Shown here piece by piece: positions 9,023 through 17,082 of a stretch of DNA of 64,000 bases (positions are counted from its first letter, which is position 1; each line of letters starts with the position of its first letter). The notes beneath the pieces were generated by a model. The model searched no databases, was not told where the DNA came from, and saw nothing but the letters and a program-made list of their open reading frames with translations. The translations under genes and the position numbers were made by a program. Origin of the DNA: Patescibacteria group bacterium (lineage in GTDB: Bacteria > Patescibacteriota > Saccharimonadia > Saccharimonadales > UBA4665). The stretch lies in assembly GCA_030271625.1 (NCBI GenBank), contig JARXKN010000001.1, forward strand, positions 310,001 through 374,000. Reading direction: 5' to 3'.

Positions 9023-9133
9023 ATGAAAAAAAATTGGGACAAAATCGCCGAGGAACAATTTAACTCGTTAGACACTGATATGCAGCAAGAGTGGAGCGAT
9101 TTACATAATCGCACCAGTGGTCATGCTCGCTAA
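9023..9133 (+). CDS. small ORF, 36 residues, acidic/amphipathic
   Basis: ORF beginning MKKNWDKIAEEQFNSLDTDM and ending in HNRTSGHAR before TAA. AAGGAG (9011-9016) is 6 nt before the ATG, an optimal Shine-Dalgarno. The product has several Trp and acidic residues, no signal peptide and no membrane segment. No family is recognised. It lies just upstream of the carotenoid promoter (9160-9198) in the same direction. It may be an independent small protein or may affect read-through into the operon. Confidence 0.5.
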   Translation: MKKNWDKIAEEQFNSLDTDMQQEWSDLHNRTSGHAR

Positions 9134-9159
9134 TTAACCGGTCTTAGATAGTTATATTT

Positions 9160-9198
9160 TTGCCCAATAGCGTATACTTTTACTAGTATAGGTATACG
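9160..9198 (+). promoter_or_regulatory. crt operon promoter with 28-bp imperfect palindrome (candidate operator)
   Basis: TTGCCC (9160-9165), an 18-bp spacer and TAGTAT (9184-9189) are a plausible promoter. TATACT at 9173-9178 is an alternative -10. The segment 9171-9198 has two outer CGTATAC/GTATACG arms and a central ACTAGT, all sharing one symmetry axis at 9184.5. Twenty-four of 28 positions are symmetric. It covers the core promoter, as operators of carotenoid repressors (for example MerR-type CarA/CarH/LitR) do, but no regulator gene is adjacent. The start codon is only 3 nt past the palindrome and lacks a Shine-Dalgarno. Confidence 0.5.
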
Positions 9199-9200
9199 TT

Positions 9201-10301
9201 ATGAAAAAAAATATCGGTACTGCTTCTGTAGTCCAAACCCCCAGTCATAGCTTGCAAGCTGTCCGTAGCGACATCAATGATTTCCTTAATCAACATTATG
9301 AACAACAGCGAATGCGCGCCGGTCTACTGCATGCTGATTATGGGTTCTTATGGGATGCCATAGCCACTCAGCACCGGGCTGGTGGCAAGCGTTTCCGCCC
9401 CTATCTTTGCTTACTGGCCTATGAGGCCTTAGGCGGCACAAATTATACGTCGGCTGTACCGATTGCGGCGGCGCTTGAATTACTGCACGCTGCTATGTTA
9501 ATGCACGATGACATTATCGATCGTGACTTTGTTCGTCATAACGAACTGAATGTGGCTGGTACGTATCAGCAACATTACGGCATGCTGCTGACTGACGAGA
9601 ACGAGGTCAAGCATTTCGCGAACAGCGCGGCTATTTTAAGTGGTGACCTGCTTCTGTCGGATGCCTACCAATTAATCATTGGTAGCCAGATTCCTGCCGG
9701 CCAACGCTTGCGGGCTGCTGAATTGTTGGGCGAGGCGATTTACGCCGTTTCTGCCGGCGAACTGCTTGATACCGAAGCCGCTCTGTATCCGCCGGATTAT
9801 GCCGATAGCCTTAAGATTGCCGAACTGAAGACGGCGCTCTATTCATGCTCCATTCCACTAGCCTTGGGCGGAATGCTGGCCGGCGCCAACCGGGAAACCG
9901 AACTGGCCTTACGTCAGATAGGTAGTGGCCTCGGTATTGCCTTCCAGCTGGCCGATGATTTATTGGGCGTGTTTGGCTCCGAGCAGTTAACCGGCAAGAC
10001 AGTTATTGGCGACCTACGCGAAGGCAAGCGGACTTATTTACTGCAGCGCACATTGCACTTAGCTTCTCCGGAGCAGTTAACCGTACTAGAAACAATCATC
10101 GGTAATAGTGATTGTACCGAGGCTATGGCTGACGAGGCGCGAGCTATTATGATAGCCTGCGGCGCCAAAGCCGAGCTAGAGCAGTTAATGCGGACCTATG
10201 CGGATACAGCGACTAAATTAGTTGCTGAGCTGCCCGTCGATGCTGCTGCCCAGGCACGATTAACCGACTTCATTGACCAAGCCATCTGGAGAACTAGTTA
10301 A
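9201..10301 (+). CDS. crtE: geranylgeranyl diphosphate synthase (polyprenyl synthetase)
   Basis: All-alpha trans-prenyltransferase making GGPP, the C20 precursor for phytoene. 366 residues. Visible: GGKRFRPYL (~61-69) for IPP binding, the first Asp-rich motif MHDDIIDRD (~101-109), and the second Asp-rich motif LADDLLGVFG (~250-259) followed by GDLREGKRT. This second motif form is typical of actinobacterial GGPP synthases. It is the first gene of a six-gene operon whose following genes are all carotenoid enzymes, hence the crtE call. The product length could also be longer than C20. No IPP-forming genes are seen in the window. Confidence 0.93.
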   Translation: MKKNIGTASVVQTPSHSLQAVRSDINDFLNQHYEQQRMRAGLLHADYGFLWDAIATQHRAGGKRFRPYLCLLAYEALGGTNYTSAVPIAAALELLHAAMLMHDDIIDRDFVRHNELNVAGTYQQHYGMLLTDENEVKHFANSAAILSGDLLLSDAYQLIIGSQIPAGQRLRAAELLGEAIYAVSAGELLDTEAALYPPDYADSLKIAELKTALYSCSIPLALGGMLAGANRETELALRQIGSGLGIAFQLADDLLGVFGSEQLTGKTVIGDLREGKRTYLLQRTLHLASPEQLTVLETIIGNSDCTEAMADEARAIMIACGAKAELEQLMRTYADTATKLVAELPVDAAAQARLTDFIDQAIWRTS

Positions 10302-10303
10302 CA

Positions 10304-11140
10304 GTGGACCAATATGACGCTGTTGCGACCCAGACCGCCCGCTTAGTGACTAATAGTTACTCTAGTTCATTTGGGCTGGCGACGCGCTTGTTTCCGCTCA
10401 GTATACGGGCTGATATCTATAACATTTATGGTTTAGTGCGCCTGGCCGATGAAATTGTTGACACCTATTTAGGTACTGACACGAGGCAGCAACTCGATGC
10501 GCTTGAAGCAGAGGTCTATCTTGCGCTTAAACAGCACTATAGTACCAATTTAATCGTCCATGCTTTTCAGCTGACGGCTAATAAGTATCGTATCGGTAAA
10601 GATTTAATTGCCCCGTTCTTTTACAGTATGCGTCTTGATACTAGTCTTCAGCAGTACACACCAGCCCTCTATAAACGCTATATCGACGGATCGGCAGAAG
10701 TCGTCGGACTGATGTGTTTAAAAGTGTTTGTCGACAATGAGACTGAGTACAAGCATCTCGAACCAGGCGCTCGAGCCCTCGGTTCGGCCTTCCAGAAAGT
10801 AAACTTCTTACGTGATTTAGCGGCTGATCAAACCGAATTACAGCGCTTTTATTTCCCGCATACCAGCTTTAAGACCTTTGATGATAACGCCAAAGCGGTA
10901 ATCATTGCTGACATTGAAGCTGATTTTATGGCTGCTAAACAAGCAATTCCGCAGTTGCCGGTCAGCGCCCGAGCTGCTGTCAGTGCCGCCTATACCTATT
11001 ATTTCCGGCTGCTTTGGAAGCTTAAAGTTGCTTCCGCCAAAGATTTATTACAAAAGCGAGTCCGCATAAATAATGCCACAAAGTTAGGCCTGCTCGGTAA
11101 GACAGTTATCCGAGCCAAGTTTGCCAAAGGTAAATCATGA
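10304..11140 (+). CDS. crtB: phytoene synthase
   Basis: Squalene/phytoene synthase family enzyme that condenses two GGPP to 15-cis-phytoene. 278 residues. Visible: the substrate-binding SYSSSFGLATRLFP region near residue 20-33, the first Asp motif RLADEIVDTY (~46-55) and the second, NFLRDLAADQ (~165-174). It starts with GTG 2 nt after the crtE stop and shares an ATGA overlap with crtI, so translation is likely coupled. It is slightly short compared with ~300-residue homologues, but both metal-binding motifs are intact. Confidence 0.93.
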   Translation: MDQYDAVATQTARLVTNSYSSSFGLATRLFPLSIRADIYNIYGLVRLADEIVDTYLGTDTRQQLDALEAEVYLALKQHYSTNLIVHAFQLTANKYRIGKDLIAPFFYSMRLDTSLQQYTPALYKRYIDGSAEVVGLMCLKVFVDNETEYKHLEPGARALGSAFQKVNFLRDLAADQTELQRFYFPHTSFKTFDDNAKAVIIADIEADFMAAKQAIPQLPVSARAAVSAAYTYYFRLLWKLKVASAKDLLQKRVRINNATKLGLLGKTVIRAKFAKGKS

Positions 11141-12675
11141 ATGCACCTAAAACTGTTGCTATTATTGGCGGTGGTATCGGCGGCCTAGCAACGGCAAACT
11201 TACTGGCTAAAGCCGGCTACAAAGTTACTATTTACGAATCGCGCCACCAATTGGGCGGCCGCATGGGGTTATTAGAGCGCGACGGTTTTCGGTTCGATAC
11301 TGGCCCATCGTGGTATTTGATGCCGGAAGTCTATGATAACTACTTAAAGCTACTAGGCACCTCAGCCGCCGAACAATTACAGCTAACCAAGTTAACACCG
11401 GCGTACCAAGTGTTCTTACAAGATGAACCCGAACCGATAGTAATTACCGGTAACGAAACCACAGACGCTGCTACTTTTGAAGCCAGGGAAGTCGGTGCCG
11501 GCCGAGCGCTCACGCGGTATTTAGACAGCGCCGAACGCACCTATCATTTGTCCCAGAAGCACTTTTTATACACTACTTTCGAACGTCCGCTGTCGTTAGC
11601 TAGGCCGGATATACTTCGTAACGGCCCCGCCATGCTACGAGCCGCGCTGCAACCTATCGATAAATTTGTTAGTAAATACGTCAAGGAACTTGGCCTGCGT
11701 CAAATTTTAGAGTATCCGGCGGTCTTTCTTGGCTCCTCACCGTTCACCGCTCCCGCTCTCTACCATCTTATGAGCTACTTAGATTTCCGACAGGGGGTCT
11801 TTTATCCGCAGGGGGGGCTGTACAGCGTCACCGAAGCCTTTACGAAGCTGGGTCGTGAACTAGGCGTAACCTATCAACTTAATACGGCGGTGACCGCTAT
11901 CGAAATTGCGGACGGCGTAGCGACGGGCGTTCGTTTGGCGAGTGGTGAAGTTGCTGTAGCAGACATTGTAATCTCAAACGCTGACATGCATTTTACTCAG
12001 ACCAAGTTACTACCGGCAGCTGCTCAAGATTATCCAGCTAGCTACTGGCAAAAGCGCCAAGCCGGCCCGTCGGCTTTATTGATGTATCTAGGCGTCAAGG
12101 GCCAGCTGCCACAATTGCAGCATCACAACTTATTCTTCGTAAAAGCTTGGCGCCAAAATTTTAGTGATATTTTTACAGCCAAGGATTGGCCAACCCCAGC
12201 TTCGATTTACGTTAGCAAGCCGAGTGCAACTGATACTAGCGTGGCGCCGACCGGACACGAAAACGTCTTTGTACTAGTGCCGTTACCAGCTAACCCTGGA
12301 CTACATGCTAAAGACCTAGTAAGCTATGCCGACCGTTATCTAAATCAGATAGCCGAGCAAGCTGGTATTCCAGATTTAATGCAGCGGATAGTGACGCGCC
12401 AATTATTTGGCCCCAACGATTTCGTTACCCAGTACAACGCTTGGAATGGCACGGCCTTGGGACTGTCACATGAATTAAAACAGAGCGCCTTATTCCGGCC
12501 AAAGACGCGCAGCAAAAAAGTTCGAAACCTGTATTATGTGGGAGCGAATGTCCAGCCCGGTATTGGTGTACCGATGTGCCTGATTAGCGCTGAGCTGGTG
12601 TACAAACAGATTACTGGCGATCGTTCCAGTGGTCGTTTACTGAAACCTATAACAAACCGTCTGGAGCCTGCCTAA
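11137..12675 (+). CDS. crtI: phytoene desaturase (CrtI-type), producing lycopene
   Basis: FAD-dependent desaturase/isomerase of 512 residues, usual length. The N-terminal dinucleotide-binding motif IIGGGIGGLATANLLAKAGY (residues ~8-27) is followed by GGRMGLLERDGFRFDTGPSW. The C-terminal signature YVGANVQPGIGVPMCLISAE near residue 470-489 is the CrtI family carotenoid-binding/FAD region. Its position between crtB and lycopene-processing genes supports desaturation of phytoene to lycopene. The start overlaps crtB by 4 nt and the stop overlaps the next gene by 1 nt (TAATG). Confidence 0.94.
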   Translation: MNAPKTVAIIGGGIGGLATANLLAKAGYKVTIYESRHQLGGRMGLLERDGFRFDTGPSWYLMPEVYDNYLKLLGTSAAEQLQLTKLTPAYQVFLQDEPEPIVITGNETTDAATFEAREVGAGRALTRYLDSAERTYHLSQKHFLYTTFERPLSLARPDILRNGPAMLRAALQPIDKFVSKYVKELGLRQILEYPAVFLGSSPFTAPALYHLMSYLDFRQGVFYPQGGLYSVTEAFTKLGRELGVTYQLNTAVTAIEIADGVATGVRLASGEVAVADIVISNADMHFTQTKLLPAAAQDYPASYWQKRQAGPSALLMYLGVKGQLPQLQHHNLFFVKAWRQNFSDIFTAKDWPTPASIYVSKPSATDTSVAPTGHENVFVLVPLPANPGLHAKDLVSYADRYLNQIAEQAGIPDLMQRIVTRQLFGPNDFVTQYNAWNGTALGLSHELKQSALFRPKTRSKKVRNLYYVGANVQPGIGVPMCLISAELVYKQITGDRSSGRLLKPITNRLEPA

Positions 12676-13007
12676 TGTGGTGGCAGCATGCGGTGTATGC
12701 AGTCGGGTTACTCGGGGCACTAGGTTGTATGGGGCTAATTGATTACCGTCACAAGTACGCTTGGTTTGCCAATCGCCGCCGCACCCTCCGTACTTTATTG
12801 CCAGCAATTTTATTTTTCACTGTCTGGGATAGTGCCGGTATAGTTGCCAAGATATTTTCGGATGGTGATGGAAAATACCGGACCGGGCTTGAACTGGGAC
12901 CACACTTTCCTATCGAAGAGATTTTGTTTTTAGCGTTGCTAACGTACACGGCGCTGATAATCTGGTTAAGTCTAGCGACTACTGTAAAGACAGGCAAACA
13001 TGACTAG
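12675..13007 (+). CDS. crtYc: lycopene cyclase subunit, CrtYc/CrtYe type
   Basis: 110-residue membrane protein with three hydrophobic segments. It contains the cyclase-domain signature FPIEEILFLALL (~residues 76-87), where the PxEE motif is characteristic of heterodimeric (CrtYc/Yd, CrtYe/Yf, LbtA/B) lycopene cyclases of Actinobacteria. It cannot be told from sequence whether beta-, gamma- or epsilon-rings are formed. It needs the partner encoded next door, and the two genes overlap by 8 nt. Confidence 0.88.
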   Translation: MWWQHAVYAVGLLGALGCMGLIDYRHKYAWFANRRRTLRTLLPAILFFTVWDSAGIVAKIFSDGDGKYRTGLELGPHFPIEEILFLALLTYTALIIWLSLATTVKTGKHD

Positions 13008-13296
13008 GTATCTATTACTCAACTTGGGATTTATGCTGTTGGCAGGCAGCTATTTCATGGCTGTTTGGGCTCGTCATTCAGAAGTTAAGCGGTTGTTTGT
13101 CGTCATGGCTGCACTGGTAACCATGACAGCTGTTTTTGACAGTCTTATCATAGGCCTCAACTTAGTGAACTATAATCCAGCCCATATACTGAGAGTCTTT
13201 ATTGGCAAGGCTCCAATTGAAGATTTCAGTTACACCATAATTGCTGCCATACTAGTACCAATACTGTGGGAGCAGGGAGCAAAACATGAAAAATAA
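13000..13296 (+). CDS. crtYd: lycopene cyclase subunit, CrtYd/CrtYf type
   Basis: 98-residue, three-TM partner of the preceding protein. The second-half signature KAPIEDFSYTII (~residues 68-79) contains the PxED motif that mirrors PxEE of the first subunit. Gene order cyclase-c, cyclase-d, elongase is that of C50 clusters in Corynebacterium, Micrococcus and Dietzia. It overlaps the elongase gene by 11 nt. Confidence 0.88.
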   Translation: MTRYLLLNLGFMLLAGSYFMAVWARHSEVKRLFVVMAALVTMTAVFDSLIIGLNLVNYNPAHILRVFIGKAPIEDFSYTIIAAILVPILWEQGAKHEK

Positions 13297-14203
13297 GACT
13301 ATACCAACAACACTCTTACAAAAATTACGTTACATAACGTTATCGTCGCGACCAGTATCGTGGCTCAATACGGCTTATCCATTTGCGGCTGGTTACATTA
13401 TCGTTTCGCACCATTTTTCATGGCTACTCGTCCTGGGGACAGTGTATTTTCTAATTCCGTATAACTTGATGATGTACGGTGTAAACGACGTCTTCGATTA
13501 CGAATCGGACATCTTAAATCCCCGCAAAGGTGGTCTGGAGGGCGCCAAGCTAGCCAAGTCGCAACATCGCAATATTCTTATCGCAGTAGCTATCACTAAC
13601 CTGCCGTTTTTAGCTGTCTTATTCACGGTTGGTAGCGCGGCCGCTAAGCTAACGTTGGCGTTGGTGATTTTCATGGTCTTGGCCTATAGCGTGCCGAAGC
13701 TGCGCTTTAAAGAGCGACCATTTCTTGACTCAATTACGTCAAGCTGTCATTTTGTTGGGCCATTAGTCTATGCTTTAGTCTTACTCGGCTGGCACCGAGC
13801 TTACCTGCCATACGTTGTAGCATTTTTCCTGTGGGGTATGGCTAGTCACGCCTTCGGGGCGGTGCAGGATATTCCGTCTGATAGAGCAGGTAAGCTAGCT
13901 TCGATTGGTACCGTTTTAGGCGCCCGTTCTACGACCTGGTTTTCGCTGGTGCTGTATGTAGCCAGTGTGCTAGTGCTCGCTACGCGCGGTTTGGCCGGAT
14001 TAGTGATTGCCATGGCTGGGCTGTTGTACATTGCTAATATTGCACCTTACTGGAAGATTACCGACAAAACAGCCGAGACAGCTAATGTCGCTTGGCGCCG
14101 CTTCATCTGGCTTAATCTGGTTACTGGATTTGTAGTAACCATGGTGCTGATTCAAGTCTATTTACGCCATGTGCCAGCCTGCCAACTGCTGTTAACGGCT
14201 TAA
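13286..14203 (+). CDS. crtEb: UbiA-type prenyltransferase, probable lycopene elongase (C50 carotenoid)
   Basis: 305-residue polytopic UbiA-superfamily prenyltransferase. The first Asp-rich motif, NDVFDYESD, followed by LNPRKGGLEGA (~residues 67-87), and the second, DIPSDRAGK (~195-203), match the CrtEb/LbtC/LyeJ group. These add C5 units to both ends of lycopene, giving C45/C50 chains that the adjacent cyclase pair can ring-close. Eight to nine TM helices are visible. It is the last gene of the crt operon and overlaps the convergent flippase gene by 12 nt. A menaquinone-type prenyltransferase is the alternative, but operon context and the NPRKGG motif argue against it. Confidence 0.87.
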   Translation: MKNKTIPTTLLQKLRYITLSSRPVSWLNTAYPFAAGYIIVSHHFSWLLVLGTVYFLIPYNLMMYGVNDVFDYESDILNPRKGGLEGAKLAKSQHRNILIAVAITNLPFLAVLFTVGSAAAKLTLALVIFMVLAYSVPKLRFKERPFLDSITSSCHFVGPLVYALVLLGWHRAYLPYVVAFFLWGMASHAFGAVQDIPSDRAGKLASIGTVLGARSTTWFSLVLYVASVLVLATRGLAGLVIAMAGLLYIANIAPYWKITDKTAETANVAWRRFIWLNLVTGFVVTMVLIQVYLRHVPACQLLLTA

Positions 14204-15136
14204 AACAGAGCGAGCCGACAAGGCACCAAGTGTAATCGGGAACCAGTACGATACAAATCGGAAGAGAATACTACCGGTAATAATTGGCGCCACGGCAAAA
14301 CCGTAGGAACTAAATAGTAGGGCTGAAGTGGCTTCAATTTCACCCACACCACCTGGAAAGATCGGAATAAAGCGGAACATTTTAACGAAAGTATAGGCAT
14401 AAAACGATAGTAAGATAGGCGCTTGGACGCCAAAGGCCTTCAGGCAGGCTACGTAGCCGCAACCTTCCAGTAGCCAAGTGAAGAGCAAGGGTGAAACTAA
14501 TAATAAATTTTTATGGATTGGTCGATGAGAAAATTCTAAAACACTAAACGGTGAATCCAGTTTACTTCCCAGGTATTTTTGAAAGAAGGCCTGAGTCCGG
14601 CGGGTTAGTTGAGGCGAGCGTCGCAGTAAGTAAAGCGCTACTAAAATGCCAGTTAAGACTAACGGGATAAAGACGAATTTGCCCGCAAAACTTGTGCTGA
14701 CTTTATTAGGGTAGAATATGAAAACCAGGGCCTGAAATCCTAAAAAGAGCGTAATCAAACCGAGCAGGCCAAAACTATATAGCACCGTTATGTAGCGCAG
14801 CGGCGCCCTAATGGGTAACTTGTGGCGGTCAAAATAAAATCGTTGGGCAAAGTAATCACCAAACGGCACTAGGTGCGAAAAACTTTCTGACGCTAACAAT
14901 AGCGTAAAGGCTCGATAATACGTAAAAGGGACCTTTTCACGGGCATAAAAACTGCGGGCAAAGGGAGTCAAAACGGCAAACGCTAAAAATTCAAACAACA
15001 ACGCTAACAAAATATAGCCAAGTTCTAAAGGCGCTTTTAATTTAGGAATTAGAATGGCGCTGGCAATAATTTGGATGGCCAGACTAACAAGCGATAGTCC
15101 AATTATTACTTTACTGACGTTAAGTTTATTGTTCAT
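14192..15136 (-). CDS. lysylphosphatidylglycerol synthase TM-domain/UPF0104 family flippase-like protein
   Basis: 314-residue membrane protein with about eight TM helices. It resembles the N-terminal flippase-type domain of MprF and stand-alone UPF0104 proteins. The family-typical C-terminal region FRFIPIFPGGVGEIEAT (~251-267) is present. No aminoacyl-transferase domain follows, so it cannot by itself modify lipids. It starts with an ATGA overlap behind the oxidoreductase gene. Whether its presence beside the carotenoid operon reflects joint envelope function is speculation. The transport substrate is unknown. Confidence 0.82.
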   Translation of the reverse strand: MNNKLNVSKVIIGLSLVSLAIQIIASAILIPKLKAPLELGYILLALLFEFLAFAVLTPFARSFYAREKVPFTYYRAFTLLLASESFSHLVPFGDYFAQRFYFDRHKLPIRAPLRYITVLYSFGLLGLITLFLGFQALVFIFYPNKVSTSFAGKFVFIPLVLTGILVALYLLRRSPQLTRRTQAFFQKYLGSKLDSPFSVLEFSHRPIHKNLLLVSPLLFTWLLEGCGYVACLKAFGVQAPILLSFYAYTFVKMFRFIPIFPGGVGEIEATSALLFSSYGFAVAPIITGSILFRFVSYWFPITLGALSARSVLSR

Positions 15137-16581
15137 GAACGTAGGCTAATACGGCGGAGCAGACTAATTAATTTGCGCCGTGGACCCGATTCAAAAGTCC
15201 TAAGTGACAGCCCGCTGGCAAAAACTTTAAGGCCGAAGGCATATGTCGGATAGGCATGTAAGCTACCGCCCAGCTCGCTGAACTTCATGCCTTTTTGTTT
15301 AGCTAAAACCAATAACCCCAATAACTCAGCGGCTGGTCCACCGATAATTGTGGCCCCTAAGATATGTCCTTTTTTATCAGTCAATACTTTAATCAGTCCG
15401 GTTTCTTGATCGGCCACAGCTTTATCAATGGTATTAAAATCAATGACTTCTTTACGGTAAGCAGTTTTGCTAGCGATTAAGCTGGCTTCGTCCGCCCCAA
15501 GATGAGCAATTTCTGGGTAGGTAAATGTTGCCCAGGCTAGTTCGTTCAGGTTGCGTTTACGGCGGCCTAAACCAAGGAGCGAATTTTGAGTGGCACTAAC
15601 TGCTTGATCAACGGCTACATGCGTAAAATTAGGGCCACCCATCACGTCACCGACAGCGTACACATGCTTATTGGTGGTTTGGAATTTGGCGTTCGTGACT
15701 ATTAATCGATCGGTGTACTCGATGCCGGCAACTTCTAAATTCATGCCGGTACTGGCGGCTCGGCCGGTAGCAACTAATAATCGTTCAGCGCTTACCTGTT
15801 GGGACTGTTCGCCGACAGCGTAGTGGACAGTGCTACCATTATCGGCAGTGACCTTGGATATTTTGGCGTTAAAGACTAAACGTACATTGGCGTATTGTTC
15901 CAAGCTGGCTTGAAGGGCGGCCGAGGCTTCCGGCTCGTCACGGGGTAGAAGCCGCTCGTCCTGACTGATAATAGTGACTTGGCAGCCAAACATCGCGAGC
16001 GCTTGCCCTAGTTCACAGCCAATTGGACCACCACCAATAACTACTAGGCTGGCTGGTAATTTTGCTAGCTTAAAAATATTTTCGTTAGTTAAGAAATCAG
16101 TGTCAGTCAGGCCTTCGATGGCCGGAATCAGCGGCTTGCTGCCGGTGGCAATCATAAAGCGCTTGGCGGTCAAAACCGTACCGTCGGCTAGGGTTATCTG
16201 GCGTTTACCACTAAATTCGGCTCGGCTATGAAAAACAGTTACGCCTTTGACTTCATAGAATCCATCATTATCGTGTTCGGCTTCTACGGCATCGATACTG
16301 GCGTTAACAGCTTGCATGGCTTTTACAAAACTGTCGTTGGTTAGCTCGTCCCACGGCTTCAGCTGCTCTCGGATAGTTTGAAAGCGACGGGCAGCATGGA
16401 TAAGCGCTTTGCTGGGCACACAACCAGCATGCAGGCACTCACCCCCTAAGCGGGCATCGGCTTCGACTAAGGCCACCTTGGCCCCTAAAGCAGCACCAAA
16501 TTCGGCGGCGGTAAGACCTCCGGAGCCGCCACCAATTACTATCAAATCAAATGCTTGGGATGTGGGAGAGGTCGTAGTCAT
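15133..16581 (-). CDS. class I pyridine nucleotide-disulfide oxidoreductase (dihydrolipoamide dehydrogenase/mercuric reductase-like)
   Basis: 482-residue flavoprotein. FAD motif VIGGGSGGLTAAEFGAALGA (residues ~15-34), redox-active pair GGECLHAGCVPSK (~47-59), NAD(P)-binding VVIGGGPIGCELGQAL (~180-195), second FAD motif VYAVGDVMGG (~310-319) and the C-terminal dimer HAYPT motif (~444-448) providing the catalytic His are all present. No lipoyl-dehydrogenase complex genes or MerA metal-binding HMA domain are nearby, so the true disulfide substrate is unclear. A leaderless start is likely: TATACT on the minus strand (16588-16593) is 6 nt before the ATG. Confidence 0.88.
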   Translation of the reverse strand: MTTTSPTSQAFDLIVIGGGSGGLTAAEFGAALGAKVALVEADARLGGECLHAGCVPSKALIHAARRFQTIREQLKPWDELTNDSFVKAMQAVNASIDAVEAEHDNDGFYEVKGVTVFHSRAEFSGKRQITLADGTVLTAKRFMIATGSKPLIPAIEGLTDTDFLTNENIFKLAKLPASLVVIGGGPIGCELGQALAMFGCQVTIISQDERLLPRDEPEASAALQASLEQYANVRLVFNAKISKVTADNGSTVHYAVGEQSQQVSAERLLVATGRAASTGMNLEVAGIEYTDRLIVTNAKFQTTNKHVYAVGDVMGGPNFTHVAVDQAVSATQNSLLGLGRRKRNLNELAWATFTYPEIAHLGADEASLIASKTAYRKEVIDFNTIDKAVADQETGLIKVLTDKKGHILGATIIGGPAAELLGLLVLAKQKGMKFSELGGSLHAYPTYAFGLKVFASGLSLRTFESGPRRKLISLLRRISLRS

Positions 16582-16613
16582 GGCAACAGTATAGCAACAG
16601 CGTTGAGCTTATG

Positions 16614-16985
16614 TTAGTCCGTAAAACTTTTGAACTTGCGTTTGCTACGATAATTTTGGGCTTCCCAGACGGTCCCAATTATTAGCTGGGAAATAAGGAT
16701 GGTAGCAGTAGTATGGTTAAGTAGGTTGTTATGGTTGCGAGCGGCACTGAACTGAATAGGCGCTAGGATTGTGAACACCGACCAGAAAGCAATGTGGCGG
16801 TTAAACTGTTTCGCTAGCAACGTACTGACTGCAACGTACAAGTAGGTCACTGCCCAAATCATATACCCCACGGTCGTAAACTTTAGTCCAGCAGGATAGT
16901 GCAGGGGCGAAAGTATCAATCGACCCAAACTGTTTATAAATATTCCAATTAAGAAGAAGGTTGGAACTATCGGATGAAATTTCAT
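16614..16985 (-). CDS. small integral membrane protein, unknown function
   Basis: 123 residues with four hydrophobic segments (about residues 8-24, 40-58, 66-82 and 90-106) and a basic C-terminal tail (RSKRKFKSF). No family is recognised. TATACT on the minus strand (16992-16997) lies exactly 6 nt before the ATG and no Shine-Dalgarno is present, giving one of the clearest leaderless promoters of the window. Confidence 0.7.
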   Translation of the reverse strand: MKFHPIVPTFFLIGIFINSLGRLILSPLHYPAGLKFTTVGYMIWAVTYLYVAVSTLLAKQFNRHIAFWSVFTILAPIQFSAARNHNNLLNHTTATILISQLIIGTVWEAQNYRSKRKFKSFTD

Positions 16986-17082
16986 AGACGCAGTATAACA
17001 GTCTGCTAGTATTACCTAATAACGAAGGCGACAAGCCGAACACAGCGGCTATTACTGACCTCATCTGTGCTGCAATCGGCGC

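Noticed and set aside
9201-16581. Retinal/rhodopsin pathway linked to the carotenoid operon
   Set aside because: No rhodopsin gene and no beta-carotene 15,15'-dioxygenase (blh/brp) were found in the window. The terminal enzyme is an elongase, which points to C50 carotenoids rather than retinal.
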